Shown in pieces: positions 10,918-21,655 of a DNA stretch of 64,000 nucleotides; within the stretch, counting starts at the first letter, position 1, and each line of letters begins with the position of its first letter. The DNA is from Massariosphaeria phaeospora (Eukaryota > Ascomycota > Dothideomycetes > Pleosporales). Where the stretch lies: positions 186,001 to 250,000 of the forward strand of contig JAADJZ010000016.1 in the NCBI GenBank assembly GCA_011032825.1. The letters run 5' to 3'. Below the pieces are notes generated by a model. That model was not told the origin of the DNA. It did no database searches and saw nothing but the letters and a program-made list of their open reading frames with translations. The position numbers were made by a program, and so were the translations under genes.

Positions 10918-11484
10918 GTTTATTCGGTCGCCTGCAAACCCGGAGACCTGCTTCGAGAGCGCTGTGTGCGCTGGCGCTTTCCTCAATTATTCGCTGGCGG
11001 TCCACGTCACTGGGGGATGCTGCGATGGCTTGGCGGCCGAGGATGCAACCACCGTGGTACGGGAGCGTCTGGCGGAGGAAGCGGTTAGCGGCATGCAACT
11101 GGCAGCGGCTTGGGACGCAGGCTAACGTACGCAGAGAGGGCGCTGGGCGGGCGCGCAAGGGAGCGGGCGAGGTTGCAGAGTGCGCGAACGGGCGGCGTGT
11201 TACTCGACGGGTGCACCTGGGCATGCAATGGGCGCGCGCCGGGCAGCGAGGGCCGCGAGAGCAGCGGGGCCGTCGACTGCGGCGACTACGGCTAGCAGGC
11301 AGAGGGCCGCGGGCGCGATTGAGCACCGCGATTGAGCACAAGCTGAGGTTGCTGTCACCGTGTGCGACGTCGAGCTGGCACCGACGCTGGGCACGCAGCC
11401 GCGACGCTGGGAGTAGCGGGCCGGGGCGACGACCGGTGGCGGCGAGGGCGTGCGGGTGCAGCGCGAGGGCGAGTTGGGCGCTGT

Positions 11485-11510
11485 TGCTGCTGCTGCTGCT
11501 GCTGCTGCTG
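11485..11510. repeat. (TGC)n microsatellite
   Basis: About eight perfect TGC units lie inside the GC-rich region upstream of HAP3. On the minus strand, the strand of HAP3, the repeat reads as CAG/GCA. Confidence 0.9.
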
Positions 11511-12109
11511 TTGGCAATGCGACCGAGGAGCGCACGCTGCTGGCGGCGGACGACAGCGACGTCGACAGGACGACCACAGCACGTCGCGGTGCAGGCAGGC
11601 CAATGGGGCAGCGGCTGGGCAGCAATCGCGCGCGGGAGGCTCACCGGGCTGAGACGCGAACGCGATGGATCCTTCCAAGGTTAGGTTTTGCTATTTCACG
11701 GGGGGCAGCCAGTCGGCGAGAGGCGGTGCTGGGGGATGGGTTTATTGCGCGGAGAGCGAATCGACGGGGGAGACGGGCGTTGCAACGGCCTCTTGAGCGG
11801 CCGCGGACGCCCAGTCACATCCCGCGAATTTTGCAGGCAGCCGCGCGAGGGGCTCCTGCCGCCGCCGGTCCAGGTCGCCCGCCGCTGCCCGCACTGGCCA
11901 GATGCCCCACGTCCGACGACCGCACCTGCCCATCGTGGTCCACGGTTGACTTTCACTTTCATCCATTTTTATTCCAGCACCAGCGATGTATTCACCAATA
12001 TCACCAGCACACTATCGACCACGCTCCGCCCAGCTGGCCCGGAGCCGATACCCTCACCCGCACTTACGCTGCACTCCCCTCACCAGTCTCCGCCAGCGCG
12101 CGCCAGCTG

Positions 12110-12133
12110 TGCGTGCGTGCGTGCGTGCGTGCG
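12110..12133. repeat. (TGCG)n microsatellite
   Basis: Six tandem TGCG units lie in the same GC-rich upstream region. Confidence 0.85.
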
Positions 12134-13396
12134 AGGCGATCATGCGCATGCGGGTAATGGACGGCGGCCCACCGCTCTGCTCTCACTGCTCATTCGGCTG
12201 CCCTACGCGCCGCTGGCATTATGTTTCTTTTTTTCTCCTATTGGGTGTCTTATCGACACCTGCTCTCTAGCAATCGACATCTGGCTCCCCGTTAGACTGG
12301 GTACCTTGGTAGGTAAAGCACATCTCAATGCCTTCTGAAATGATCACTACTCCGTATACCCTTGCGGGCTCAATGCTCCTGCTGAAGTGCGGTGCTACGC
12401 CCTGCCCCTCACAGCGAGACCAGGCCCGGCTCTAACACTAACCTCGTAAACGCGCACGTCGGCCTGCAGAGGACGTCGGGGGGTTTAGCTGGCATTGCAT
12501 GCTCGGGTGCCTCGTGAGCGTGCGTTGTCCAGGCGGACCGTCGTCAAAGATGCATAGCTACTGCCATCATCCCGGCCACCGGCCGACGTGGTAAGCCGGA
12601 CACTCTTCAACAAACTCGCGAGTGTCCTGAAATGCATGGTAGCCTTGTTTCAGCTTCACTCAGTTGCTGATATGACGTTGGCCTCGGCCACTCAACGTCT
12701 ATCCGCCTCCCGTGAACTCTATCATCGGATGGTACCCTATAAGCTACGTGCCCATGTTCGCGGGAGGTTGTTGCAGAGGAAGGGCGTCATACTTGCCTAG
12801 CCGAACGCCAGCACATCACTGCAGCAGCCATTGAGCCACGCCGTCCTCAGCCTTGTCAGATCCCGGCCACATGGCTCAGGCTCCTGGCATGGCGTACTGG
12901 TTTGGCATATACGCTTGTAGAGGGTGTTGATGTACACGTTGTTACGCGTTCGCGAAAAATGGTCGGATGGAAGTGCTCCTCAAGGCTTGAATTTGGATGG
13001 ATACCCCTACCCGAGTCGGGCCTCTAGGTGTTTTCGGATTTGATGGTTGCTAGACTATATCGAGTGCTAAGAACAACTCATAGTCCTGCATGCTGACCTA
13101 CCTAGTGCAGACAGCACCAGGACGGCGTCTTGGTCTTCAACGCAGAATAACGGTGAGGAAACCCTCGGGAAGGTGAACTCGCTTGGGTGCCGTAGCTCGT
13201 ATGGATTCATGCTTTTGTGGCCCATCTCGGGAGATCCAATGTCATACCAAAGTCTAACATCCTAGCTGCAGATTCCATTCTGCAGTCATCCAAAGGTCCG
13301 ATGCCGTGTTCCGGAGCTCGATGCCATGTGCTCATAAGACTTTGCGCGTGACCGTAGGCAGTGCGCACGGGTAGCACGACCGTGAACATGGTCCCT

Positions 13397-14075
13397 TTAC
13401 TGCGGCTGTTGAACAACTTGCACATTGTTCTTCTTCTGTTGCGGGCAGAGTTAGCATATATGGTTCGAAGCACAGCCGAATGGAGTTTGAGGTCTTTGAG
13501 AGTCATGACCCTGCACCGTGACAGCGAGCGTACCTTCCACTTCTCCATTTCATCTTGTTTAGACTTGTACTGCTTGAGTAGCTCATCCAGCGTTTTCTTC
13601 AAGCCGTCGGAGTTTGTTTTTAGGATGGGCACAATCTCTTTCACCGTCCTTTCCGTGAGGACTCCATTGATCATGCGGAAGCACTTGCGATCCCCGGAAA
13701 GCGGCTCCAAAGTCTCTAGCACAAGCCTAGAGAACGTCAGGATGCATGGTAGTACTCTTAAGAGAATGGAGCGGTGAGAAGATGGTAGAGAGCGAGATGG
13801 TAGAGAGCGAGATGAGAGTGTATGCACAGATAACTTTTTTGAAAAAGGCGGTGGATCGGTGACCATAATGCTTAAAATGGCGAAACATAACGGGCTAACC
13901 TACTTGTGCTCTTCTGTTTCCTGTTCAATGTCTCCGATTTTCTGCGCAACACTCTGGAGCGTGTTTTTGTAGGTTTGATACGTGGTTTGGAGCTCTTCGT
14001 TTGGTCAACACTTGCTAATGAGGATTCGCATGTCTACTTGCCTTGTTGCTTCTTCAAAGAAACCTGTGAGGCCAT
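13397..14075 (-). CDS. GIM4: Prefoldin subunit 2 (Gim4)
   Basis: Four exons (14042-14075, 13904-13994, 13534-13726, 13397-13435) encode 118 residues, the usual size. The protein is two coiled-coil helices around a beta hairpin: KKQQELQTTYQTYKNTL, then DRKCFRMINGVLTERTV, then a second helix ending NNVQVVQQPQ. Prefoldin is a hexameric cytosolic chaperone that hands nascent actin and tubulin to the CCT chaperonin. Intron 1 (13995-14041) starts with GC (AAG|GCAAGT) rather than GT; any GT-AG alternative meets an in-frame TGA or breaks KKQQELQ. Intron 2 contains a 15-bp duplication (GATGGTAGAGAGCGA twice, around 13782-13811). Confidence 0.93.
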
Positions 14076-14324
14076 ATTGCTAGCCGCCAAGTGTTAGATT
14101 GGAGATGTATAATCTTCGTGCTGCGGGGGTCGGGAAAGCGTTGAAGGTGATAGCGCACGGGCCAACTGCGGCGCGAAATCTTGTGACTTCCCGGGCCCGA
14201 CCTCCCGACCTCAGGTCGGGAATGCTTCCAAGGCCTATTCGTAGTTCGCTCGATCTTAACTGCACGCCACTCGAATCAGAGCTACGAATTGGAAGATTCG
14301 CGCTTTCTGCTCTGCACTTTCAAG
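14076..14324. promoter_or_regulatory. Bidirectional GIM4/CMC2 promoter with a 19-bp palindrome
   Basis: There are 249 bp between divergent start codons. At 14203-14221 lies TCCCGACCTCAGGTCGGGA, a perfect inverted repeat of 9-bp arms around one base, preceded by another CCCGACC at 14196-14202. The CCG/CGG-ended arms recall binding sites of Zn(II)2Cys6 dimers, but no factor can be named. Confidence 0.55.
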
Positions 14325-14619
14325 ATGCATCCGCATTTGCACACCGTGGAAAACCAGAAAAGTAAGAACAACCCATCGTCATTCTTCCTGGTTGGTGCTA
14401 ATACATGTAGACTGCGCCGAAGTGATCGCCGCCCTCGACGAATGCCACGCTCGCGGATTCATCCACAAAGTTCTCGGAAACTGTACCGATGCCAAACAAA
14501 AAGTCAACATGTGCCTGCGCGCGCAACGACTCGAGCGAACGAAGTTGAACCGAGAGATGGCCAAGGCGAAGCGGGCCAAGATTGAGAAGGCATGGGCTGA
14601 GATCGACGAGAATAGATGA
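14325..14619 (+). CDS. CMC2: Cmc2-like twin CX9C mitochondrial protein
   Basis: Two exons (14325-14361, 14411-14619) encode 81 residues. The start MHPHLHTVENQKNC and the twin cysteine pairs (CAEVIAALDECH and CTDAKQKVNMC) form the CHCH/CX9C fold of Cmc2, an intermembrane-space protein needed for cytochrome c oxidase assembly (family knowledge). The C-terminal helix is rich in Lys and Arg. A plausible further intron (GTGACTTGG...TTTACAG, about 14622-14663) lies after the stop codon, in the 3' UTR. Confidence 0.9.
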
Positions 14620-14810
14620 AAGGTGACTTGGCTGGCTTAAACATGAACGTATGCATTTACAGGAGCGAGGCAAAACGAAGGAGTTCATGGATTTCTTGCT
14701 CAATGGGAACATCGACGGATTAACATATTGGCACAAGACAGTGTTGGTATTCTACAGAACTAGCATGCGGCGTCTCTAGCCAGCGATTCGTATTAGGCGT
14801 GGGCCAGTTT

Positions 14811-16182
14811 CTACCCGCCTTCCGAGTCCTCACTTGAGTCTTCGCTTGGTTGTGACTCTAGAAGCGTAGCACCCAGACTCTCCAGGCCCCTCTCGATCAT
14901 GAGGCTTCCTCCCTCGTCGCCATTTGCAGCCAAAGCAGACTTGCCCTGATCTTGCCGCATTTTGTCATACTCTTCGGCAGTTTTCTTTAGCTGTACTTGT
15001 ATATACTGCTTGCGTTCAGCAATTCGAACCTTGTCTTCTTCCAAGTCTTTCAGCTTGACCAAGATTGCCTCTTTCCTTTGCTCTTTCGCTGTGATATGCG
15101 CGTCAAGGCTCTCTAGGACCTCGTCCAAGTCCGGGAGAGGCGGGAGTCGAGGCGGTGTCATGGCTCCTTCATTCACATCTGGGTCCCGTTTACTGTATGT
15201 ACCTGCGCGGGCTTGAGCAGAAGTGAAGGCATCGTTTCGCTCCTCCTCTGAATAATCGGGACTGTCGTCGTCTGAACGTCGCTCAGCATTCTGTATGAGA
15301 TCGGCCATCTCAGTGCGCCGTCTCCTTTCCGCTTCGCGTTCCGACTTTCGACCGAGTGATATCTTGCCATCTTCCACGAAATCATCGAAGCCTTCCATAA
15401 TATCCTCATCATCGCGGACAAGGCGCGTCTCGGTGTACTTTTCCTTCGGTCGGAGCGAAATCTCGTTTCTACTAGTGCGAAACTCATCGTCGTCATCGGA
15501 GGCCCATGGTCGATCTTCGTCTTCATCATACGCCTGATATTCCTTCGCTAACCTTTTTCGCCTAGCTTTCTTCTCTTGTATTTCGGCGTCCGTTGGGATC
15601 ACAGTCGTCGCTTCAGTAGTGATGGTGACAACTGGACCGAACTTGGATGCAATGTCGAGGGCCCGGGTTTCAGCTTGCTCTTCAGAAGTTGGTATCAAAT
15701 CTTTCGGTGTAGAAGGTGTTGAGTTGCGAAGCTCTGCAATATAGTCCTGGCTATACGTTGGCCGCTCTTCGTCGATACTCTCCCGGGGGAGTACAGGCAC
15801 GAGGGGTGATCTGGATCTGATTTGTGCATTCTTTTCGATAGCTATGCGACTGAGATTCGATTTCCTGGGAGTTACAACGGTCGCGTCACTTGACTCGTCG
15901 GCATCGTTGCCATCAGACTCGCCAGGTCCGTACGAGACGCGTAAAGAAGACCGCTTCTTAGCTTTGCCAAAGGTTGGTCGCTTGACGACAGATTCTGTTT
16001 CCAGAGTTAGCAGTGATGTCCTACGAGTGTCAGAAATCGAGATTTGGTGATGATAGCAGCGGGCAATTCTTACCTGCTGAGCGATCCTGTGCCTCACGTT
16101 GAGAGCTGTTCGCCTTCTGTTCTGAGTCTGCATCGTAGGCTCCGACCTTGCGCGCAATGCGCCCCGATCCGGTTCTCCGCAT
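14811..16182 (-). CDS. NTR2: Ntr2-like spliceosome-disassembly factor
   Basis: Two exons (16074-16182, 14811-15994) encode 430 residues. The basic N-terminus (MRRTGSGRIARKVGAYD) is followed by the NTR2 family region, including RPTYSQDYIAELRNSTPSTP, then acidic stretches and a long coiled coil (about residues 335-395). In yeast, Ntr2 works with Ntr1 to recruit the helicase Prp43 and release the intron-lariat spliceosome. Splicing of the first intron joins RSAE to SVVKRPTFG in frame. It shares a 205-bp promoter with the Sm protein gene SMX2, another splicing component. Confidence 0.82.
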
Positions 16183-16387
16183 GTTGTTCGAGTGTCGTTC
16201 CGGTCGGCGCTGGATACTTGGTTTGAGTTACGGTTCTACTTCCGCAACGCGATCTTGAGTTAGCGCACGGACCAACTCGCCAAGACAACGCCCGTAGCCC
16301 AAAAAGCTATCCCACCTCTCATCGAGCTTCTCAACAACTACACCATTTGCTTCCGATACGTGCTGTTCGAGTGCCCGACCTCACGAA
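16183..16387. promoter_or_regulatory. Bidirectional NTR2/SMX2 promoter region
   Basis: There are 205 bp between the start codons of two divergent genes that both serve the spliceosome. No specific site was recognised. Confidence 0.55.
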
Positions 16388-16828
16388 ATGGCTCCCGCTC
16401 AGCCCGAATTAAAGAAGGTATATTTTCTACTGCGTTGCACAAATTCTTCGACCAGTTTCTTTCGTTGCGCAGATACTGACCTCGAACTAGTACCTGGAAA
16501 AGCGCATCCTCGTCCAGCTCAACGGCAGCCGCAAGGTCCAGGGAACTCTCCGCGGCTATGATGTATGTCTCATACCTATCATCGTTTCCTAATAGCTTAC
16601 CAGATATCTGTAGGTGTACCTAAACATAGTCCTCGATGAGGCTCTGGAAGAGAAACCTGGCGGCGAAAAGACTAGGATTGGTATGGTCGTTATTCGCGGA
16701 AACGCTGTCGTCATGATTGAGGTACGTATATGCGCTTGTAGCTCGAACCAGTGAAATTGGCCATATACTAACATGCCCGATAGGCACTTGACCGCATCAC
16801 CTACGAGGAGTACAAGGGAAGCCGCTGA
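16388..16828 (+). CDS. SMX2: Small nuclear ribonucleoprotein G (SmG)
   Basis: Four exons (16388-16417, 16491-16562, 16614-16721, 16784-16828) encode 84 residues. The Sm1 motif (KRILVQLNGSRKVQGTLRGYD) and the Sm2 motif (IGMVVIRGNAVVMIEALD) are both intact. SmG is one of the seven proteins of the ring that encircles U1, U2, U4 and U5 snRNA. All introns are phase 0 GT-AG; the last has a clear CTAAC branch site 10 nt before the AG. Confidence 0.95.
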
Positions 16829-17241
16829 ATGACGGTACAACGCCTTATCACCTGAACATCGGAAACTGGTCTAGAGTGGCTGGCATGTTCCAGCAAGAGA
16901 TACCACGACTATTGGCGTTCTGGCGGGTGGTTCCTGGGGTAAATCTCCCCAGCTCCTGGTTATGCGCGGTCAGCGGGCGTATCAAGCACGCGGTCAAGAA
17001 GCCTCAGTTCAATGTGTTGACAATTTCTGAAAATATAGGTGGCTATGAATATGATACCATGATACGGAAGCTCTCTGAACGTACTCTAAGACTAGCCAGA
17101 GCATAGAGCGGCATTACTGGCGATAGATCACAATCCATCAGCTGCGAGTGGGGTCGAGTATGTCATTGTGGTGAGAACCAGCAATATGCCCAACCTGTGT
17201 CTCTTGACGCCAGGTCTACTAGAACAGAACTTCGTTTTTTA
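16829..17241. other. Convergent intergenic stretch SMX2/APH kinase
   Basis: This 413-bp stretch holds the two 3' UTRs. A 76-codon open frame on the plus strand has no recognisable features. Confidence 0.5.
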
Positions 17242-18468
17242 TCATAACCTCGCCTTCCCGTGCATATTCACGTACTTTTGTACCAAGTCCCACGTAATCT
17301 CTGAGAATGGGTGCATCATTGCGACATAGTCTTGGGCGTTCGCGCTACTGGCTTGTCGAAGAGCATATCGTGCTGCAATGCCTTGCATGATAATGGAGCT
17401 GCGATAAAGACCAAATGCGTCGCCCCATGTCATGCTTGTTCTGGGGTCCCATCCAGCTACTTCAGCGTACCATGCTAACAACTGGTCTCGCGAGGGTAGC
17501 CCTTTCGTTACACCCGGCTGGAACGCTTCGTTTGCACGGCCAATGTCTAAGGCTTGTTGCGCCGTCGCGGTCACATATGGTGTTAGAAGGTTGGCCAGAT
17601 CGGAGAGCGGATGGCCAATTGTGCTCATTTCCCAATCTAGAATACCTATCACTCGAGGTTCCGTCTTGTGAAAGACGACGTTGTCGATTTTATAATCTCC
17701 GTGAACAAAGCTACTCCTGTCCTTCGGTTGGGTCTTTGGGTCACTAAAGAACTCGACGATGGCGTCCTGATGGGGAATCTTGCCGACAGGCACACCCGTG
17801 TCTTTATCAACGGTGGCCCCTTGCGCTTTGGAGATTGTGTTGAAAGTACTGATTTGTCGGTTGTAGAACCCAGAGGGCTTGCCGTAGTTTTCCAAGCCAA
17901 CATCCTTCGGGACAACCCTGTGGAACTTGGCCAAAGTAGTAATTGCCGAATGCCACCTAGGGAACATATCAATACGTGAAGTGAGACATGGGTTGCATAG
18001 GTGGTAAGACCTGAATGCAACTTACATCTTCGTCCGCTCCTCCGGGGTCACCTCAGGCAAGGCGGGATCTTCGAATATTCTACCGTCCAGAAACTCCATA
18101 ATGTAGAAATCAGTCCCTATTACATCTTCATCTTGACACAGGCAGAATGTCTTCGGTACTGGCACATCTGTCTTCTCCAAGGCGTGAATGATCCGGTATT
18201 CCCGGTCGACCTTGTGAGCTGTCTTTGACAAGAGTTTGCCTGGCGGCTTCTTCCTCAAAACATATTTCTTTCCAGTCTTATCAGTCAACTGATAGGTGGG
18301 GTTCGATTGTCCATAGCCAAACTAGACACTGGTTAACGTCCGAACTCGAGCCTTGTACGACTGATGTACCTGCTTGACATCAAGCGGAACAGTTATCTCA
18401 GGAACATTGGAGGTGATGTAGCGCTCCAAAGAGGCCAGGTCTATCGGCTGTCGAACTACACCGGCCAT
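17242..18468 (-). CDS. APH-family phosphotransferase (ACAD10/11 N-terminal type)
   Basis: Three exons (18370-18468, 18026-18321, 17242-17956) encode 369 residues. The nucleotide loop region ([12 protein letters not shown], then [13 protein letters not shown]), the catalytic HGDYKIDN (HGD at residues 217-219, Asn 224) and the metal-binding DWE of [17 protein letters not shown] are all present. The family is the aminoglycoside/choline-kinase fold found at the N-terminus of human ACAD10 and ACAD11, which phosphorylates 4-hydroxy acids. Here the domain stands alone without the acyl-CoA dehydrogenase part, so the substrate is uncertain. Splicing of intron 2 recreates [15 protein letters not shown], a typical family helix. 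Confidence 0.85.
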
Positions 18469-19259
18469 TGTGGGTGTACGAGGATGACAAGCATGACGGT
18501 GCGAAAAGAGCATGTCTCCTGGAGATTGGAAGGGCTCGGACATGCCGAGGTAAGTGGGACGGGCCGTTGAAACTGCAAAGCCACGCCCGAGGAACCATCC
18601 ACGGCCCTAGCGGTACTTAGTGGAGAAAGTGACTTCAGAGCTGAGTAGTTACTAGCATTTGAACCACAAGCACCTCTAGGTACATGGTTCATTAGTGCCT
18701 CCGTACGAATGCTCTATTAGCCACCTACACCTGCCCCTCAAAGCACTGTTGTCTCACGTGAACGCGTGTCAGTCCGGGAGCGGGGGCGTACTGTCCTGGA
18801 AACTTGAGATCCACATAGTTATCCAACTCTGGAACCAGCACCATGGCTAGCTACCAAGTGCGTGCCTATGTGGTGCTCCACTGCAAGACAACTGGTTACA
18901 CTCAGCCCCGGTCAGATTGAGCTCCTGATCGCAGCCATGTCTTGGCATTTGCTCTAGCTTGCTCAAAGCAAGAGGTCTCGCCGAAGTCCGATGGAACGGG
19001 CTTCCGAAGCCTGCTTCGGACTCTGACAACAACGTGTGAGGTACTCCGTAACAAACAGCGCAAAGTCCTAGACTCCAAGGTCCTTGACGCGTAAAGAACG
19101 CATGAACATGGCTGAGGGCCGGGGTGGTGATTCGCCCGAGCAGCTGACACATCGGGCTCAGATTTGACCCCTGCCAACCCACATCACAACAAACGCCGCG
19201 AAAGGTGCCACCCGCCTTCCGTCGTGCAACAGACCGGTCTCAACCCAGCAGGCAGTACC
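18469..19259. other. Divergent intergenic stretch, APH kinase / CLIP-170 homologue
   Basis: This 791-bp stretch should contain both promoters. It contains one copy of TACTCCGTA (19042-19050), a 9-mer that recurs between genes here. The open frames inside are short and overlap on opposite strands. Confidence 0.45.
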
Positions 19260-21655
19260 ATGGACCGGTCCATCCAAACGCCGCGCAGGTTAAATCCTCC
19301 GCGACCTTCACTCAACACCGCGTCCTCCCCCAACCTTTCACTTGCCGCCAGCACCGCGATCGCACGAAAAGCCTCTCTCAACGCGCTAGTAGGCGGACCG
19401 ACTACGCCGACGAATAAAATGGGCGCTGATGGCCAAGATATCGATGTGGGCGATGCCGTCGATGTGCCCGGGGGCATGCACGGCGTCGTCAAGTTCATTG
19501 GAACCGTCCGCGGCAAGAAGGGAGTTTTTGCTGGAGTGGAGCTCAGCAGAGAATATGCTGCACGCGGAAAGAACGATGGCGACGTCGACGGGTGCGTGTG
19601 CGCCTCGCGGGCCACACTGGCGCAACGCTGACCTTGTCTAGCACCCGCTACTTCACCACTTCGACGCCAGGTTCTGGTATTTTTCTACCTATCCATCGAG
19701 CATCGAAACGGGCTTCTCCCACCCTGACTTCGGAGACGTTCCCGCCCACCCCCACCACTCCATCTTTCAGCAACTTTAGCTTGTCCACGACAGAGAAGCC
19801 CAAATTCAGCCCCGATACACCCTCGATGCCTAAATTCTCTCAATCTGTGGGCCCCGGAGCACGCGCTCCCAGCCCCGCGTTCAAACCAAAACGCGGACCG
19901 TCTCTACCACGCCCAGAATCTCCGTTTCGTAAACAGCCTAGTTTAGCACCCACCCCCGGAAGACATGCAACAGCCACCCCTAGTAGGAATGGAACAGCGA
20001 CTCCGTCGAGCTTCTCTAAGAGCGCCATCGGACCGCCGAGATTCAATAGCCCTGGTCCGCGATCTAGCGGGTTTCAAAAACCGCGCACGCCTGGCCCTCC
20101 GCGACCATATTCGCGAAACAACTCGCGATTAGGGCAACACGACACAATCGACGAGGATGCGGAAACAACACCAACAGGCGTGGCGCGTATCAGTAACGAT
20201 TCTCTTACGAGTCTAAAGAATCGCCGCCTCGGGCCAAGTGGCGCCGAAGATGAGGTGCAACGGCTTACGAAGCTGCTCGAAGAACGTGACCAGCAGTTAA
20301 AAGAACAGGCGTCTTCGTTGACTGAGATGGAGGCTGGATTGTCGGAGATTCAAAATCTTATACCCGAGGAGGGATTAGACTTAGGCTTGCGTAGCAATGG
20401 GAATGAGGCAAACGATGTGACCCAACTCCGAGCAGTTCTCCGTGAAAAGAACGACAAGATTGCTTTGTTGACCGCCGAGTTCGATGCGCACCGGGCTGAT
20501 TTCCGGAGCACCATAGACACATTAGAGATGGCTAGCACGGAGACGGAACGCGTCTACGAAAAGAAGGTGGAGGAACTGCAAGAGGAGCTCAGAGAGCTAC
20601 ACAGTCGCGCAGAAGACGTCGATGGCGTAGCTAGGCAATTGAAACAACTGGAGGAACTCGTCCAAGAGCTGGAAGAAGGACTTGAGGATGCTAGACGGGG
20701 AGAAGCTGAAGCTCGCGGTGAAGTCGAATTTCTCAGGGGAGAAGTAGAGCGTGGTCGGTCCGAACTTCGACGAGAGCGAGAGAAGGCCGCCGCAGCTCTG
20801 AAGGGTGCAGGTGCAATGGTTGACGGCCCCCTCAGTCCAGGGTTAAGGGAGGTGGAGCAGCGCGACGACGAGATACGAGGGCTGAAAGCCATCATTCATT
20901 CGCTTAGCTCGGGGCCAGAAGAACACGGACGATCGCCTTTGTCAAGACAAGGCTCATCAGTTAATCCGGAGGAACTGAGGACGGTCCAGGCCAATGCAGA
21001 GCGGCTGGAACGGGAGAGGGAGGAGCTGAGAGGCCTCGTTGAACGAAAGGCCTTCAGAGAAGAAGAGCTAGAACGAGAGGTTGAGAGGCTCAAAGGCAAA
21101 GTTAGCGCCGCTGAGCAACGCGAGAGCATCATCAGCAACGGCATGTCGGAGCGAACGGCGACAATAGAGAAGCGGTCGTCAGGGCGGGACTCGAAAGGTA
21201 CCGTCGTTAGCTGGAGAGGCTCGCCTCAATTAGCACGCCGTGACGCCCCCAAAGCGCTAGAACCAACAGCGGAGTCCGATTCGCACTCATCAGCGGACGG
21301 AAGTGTGCTTTGGTGCGAAATCTGTGAGACGGGAGGCCATGACATTCTCAGTTGCTCTGCTATGGGAAGCGGCGGGGTATCGAAACCACAAGAGAACGGA
21401 ATTCGCAACGGCAAAGATGCAGTCATCGAGGGTCTTCGGAACCTCTCAGTATCATCTGATCGCTCACGACCACCAGCCCTAACACCTACAAAGTCGCCCG
21501 GCAACGCGCCGACAGCACCTCTCCCCATACCTTCGTTCGACCCCTCCCTTGTACCTCCGAAAGGTGCCGCAGTAGCCGACCCGGACAAATGGTGTGCTCT
21601 CTGTGAGAACGAAGGCCACGATGTTACAGCATGCCCTAATGAAGACGCGTTCTAG
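19260..21655 (+). CDS. CLIP-170 homologue (CAP-Gly microtubule plus-end protein)
   Basis: Two exons (19260-19591, 19642-21655) encode 781 residues. A single CAP-Gly domain (about residues 62-128) carries the tubulin-tail-binding GKNDG at residues 103-107; the intron falls just after it and splicing joins DVDG to TRYF. A Ser/Pro/Arg-rich linker follows, then a long coiled coil (about 325-640). Two CCHC zinc knuckles close the protein: CEICETGGHDILSC and, near the end, CALCENEGHDVTAC. This is the architecture of CLIP-170, S. pombe Tip1 and yeast Bik1. The very end, NEDAF, is an acidic stretch with a terminal aromatic residue, similar to EEY/F tails. The ATG at 19260 was chosen because the frame upstream has only a TTG. 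Confidence 0.9.

Larger units (their letters stand above)
10918..13396. other. Long GC-rich upstream region of HAP3, no convincing gene
   Basis: This is 2.5 kb between the HAP3 start and the 3' end of GIM4. From about 10918 to 12250 it is very GC-rich and low-complexity, which opens long overlapping frames on both strands (up to 287 codons) without family features. It holds a TGC microsatellite (11485-11510) and a TGCG microsatellite (12110-12133). The part from 12300 to 13396 is more balanced and empty. It may hold a long HAP3 leader or regulatory sequence. Confidence 0.45.

Noticed and set aside
10821..11684. Long overlapping ORFs on both strands (about 287 and 260 codons) and further ones to 12338
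   Set aside because: They lie in very GC-rich low-complexity DNA with few stop codons in any frame. The sequences are Arg/Ala-rich with no motif, and they overlap each other and the HAP3 exon 1 region.
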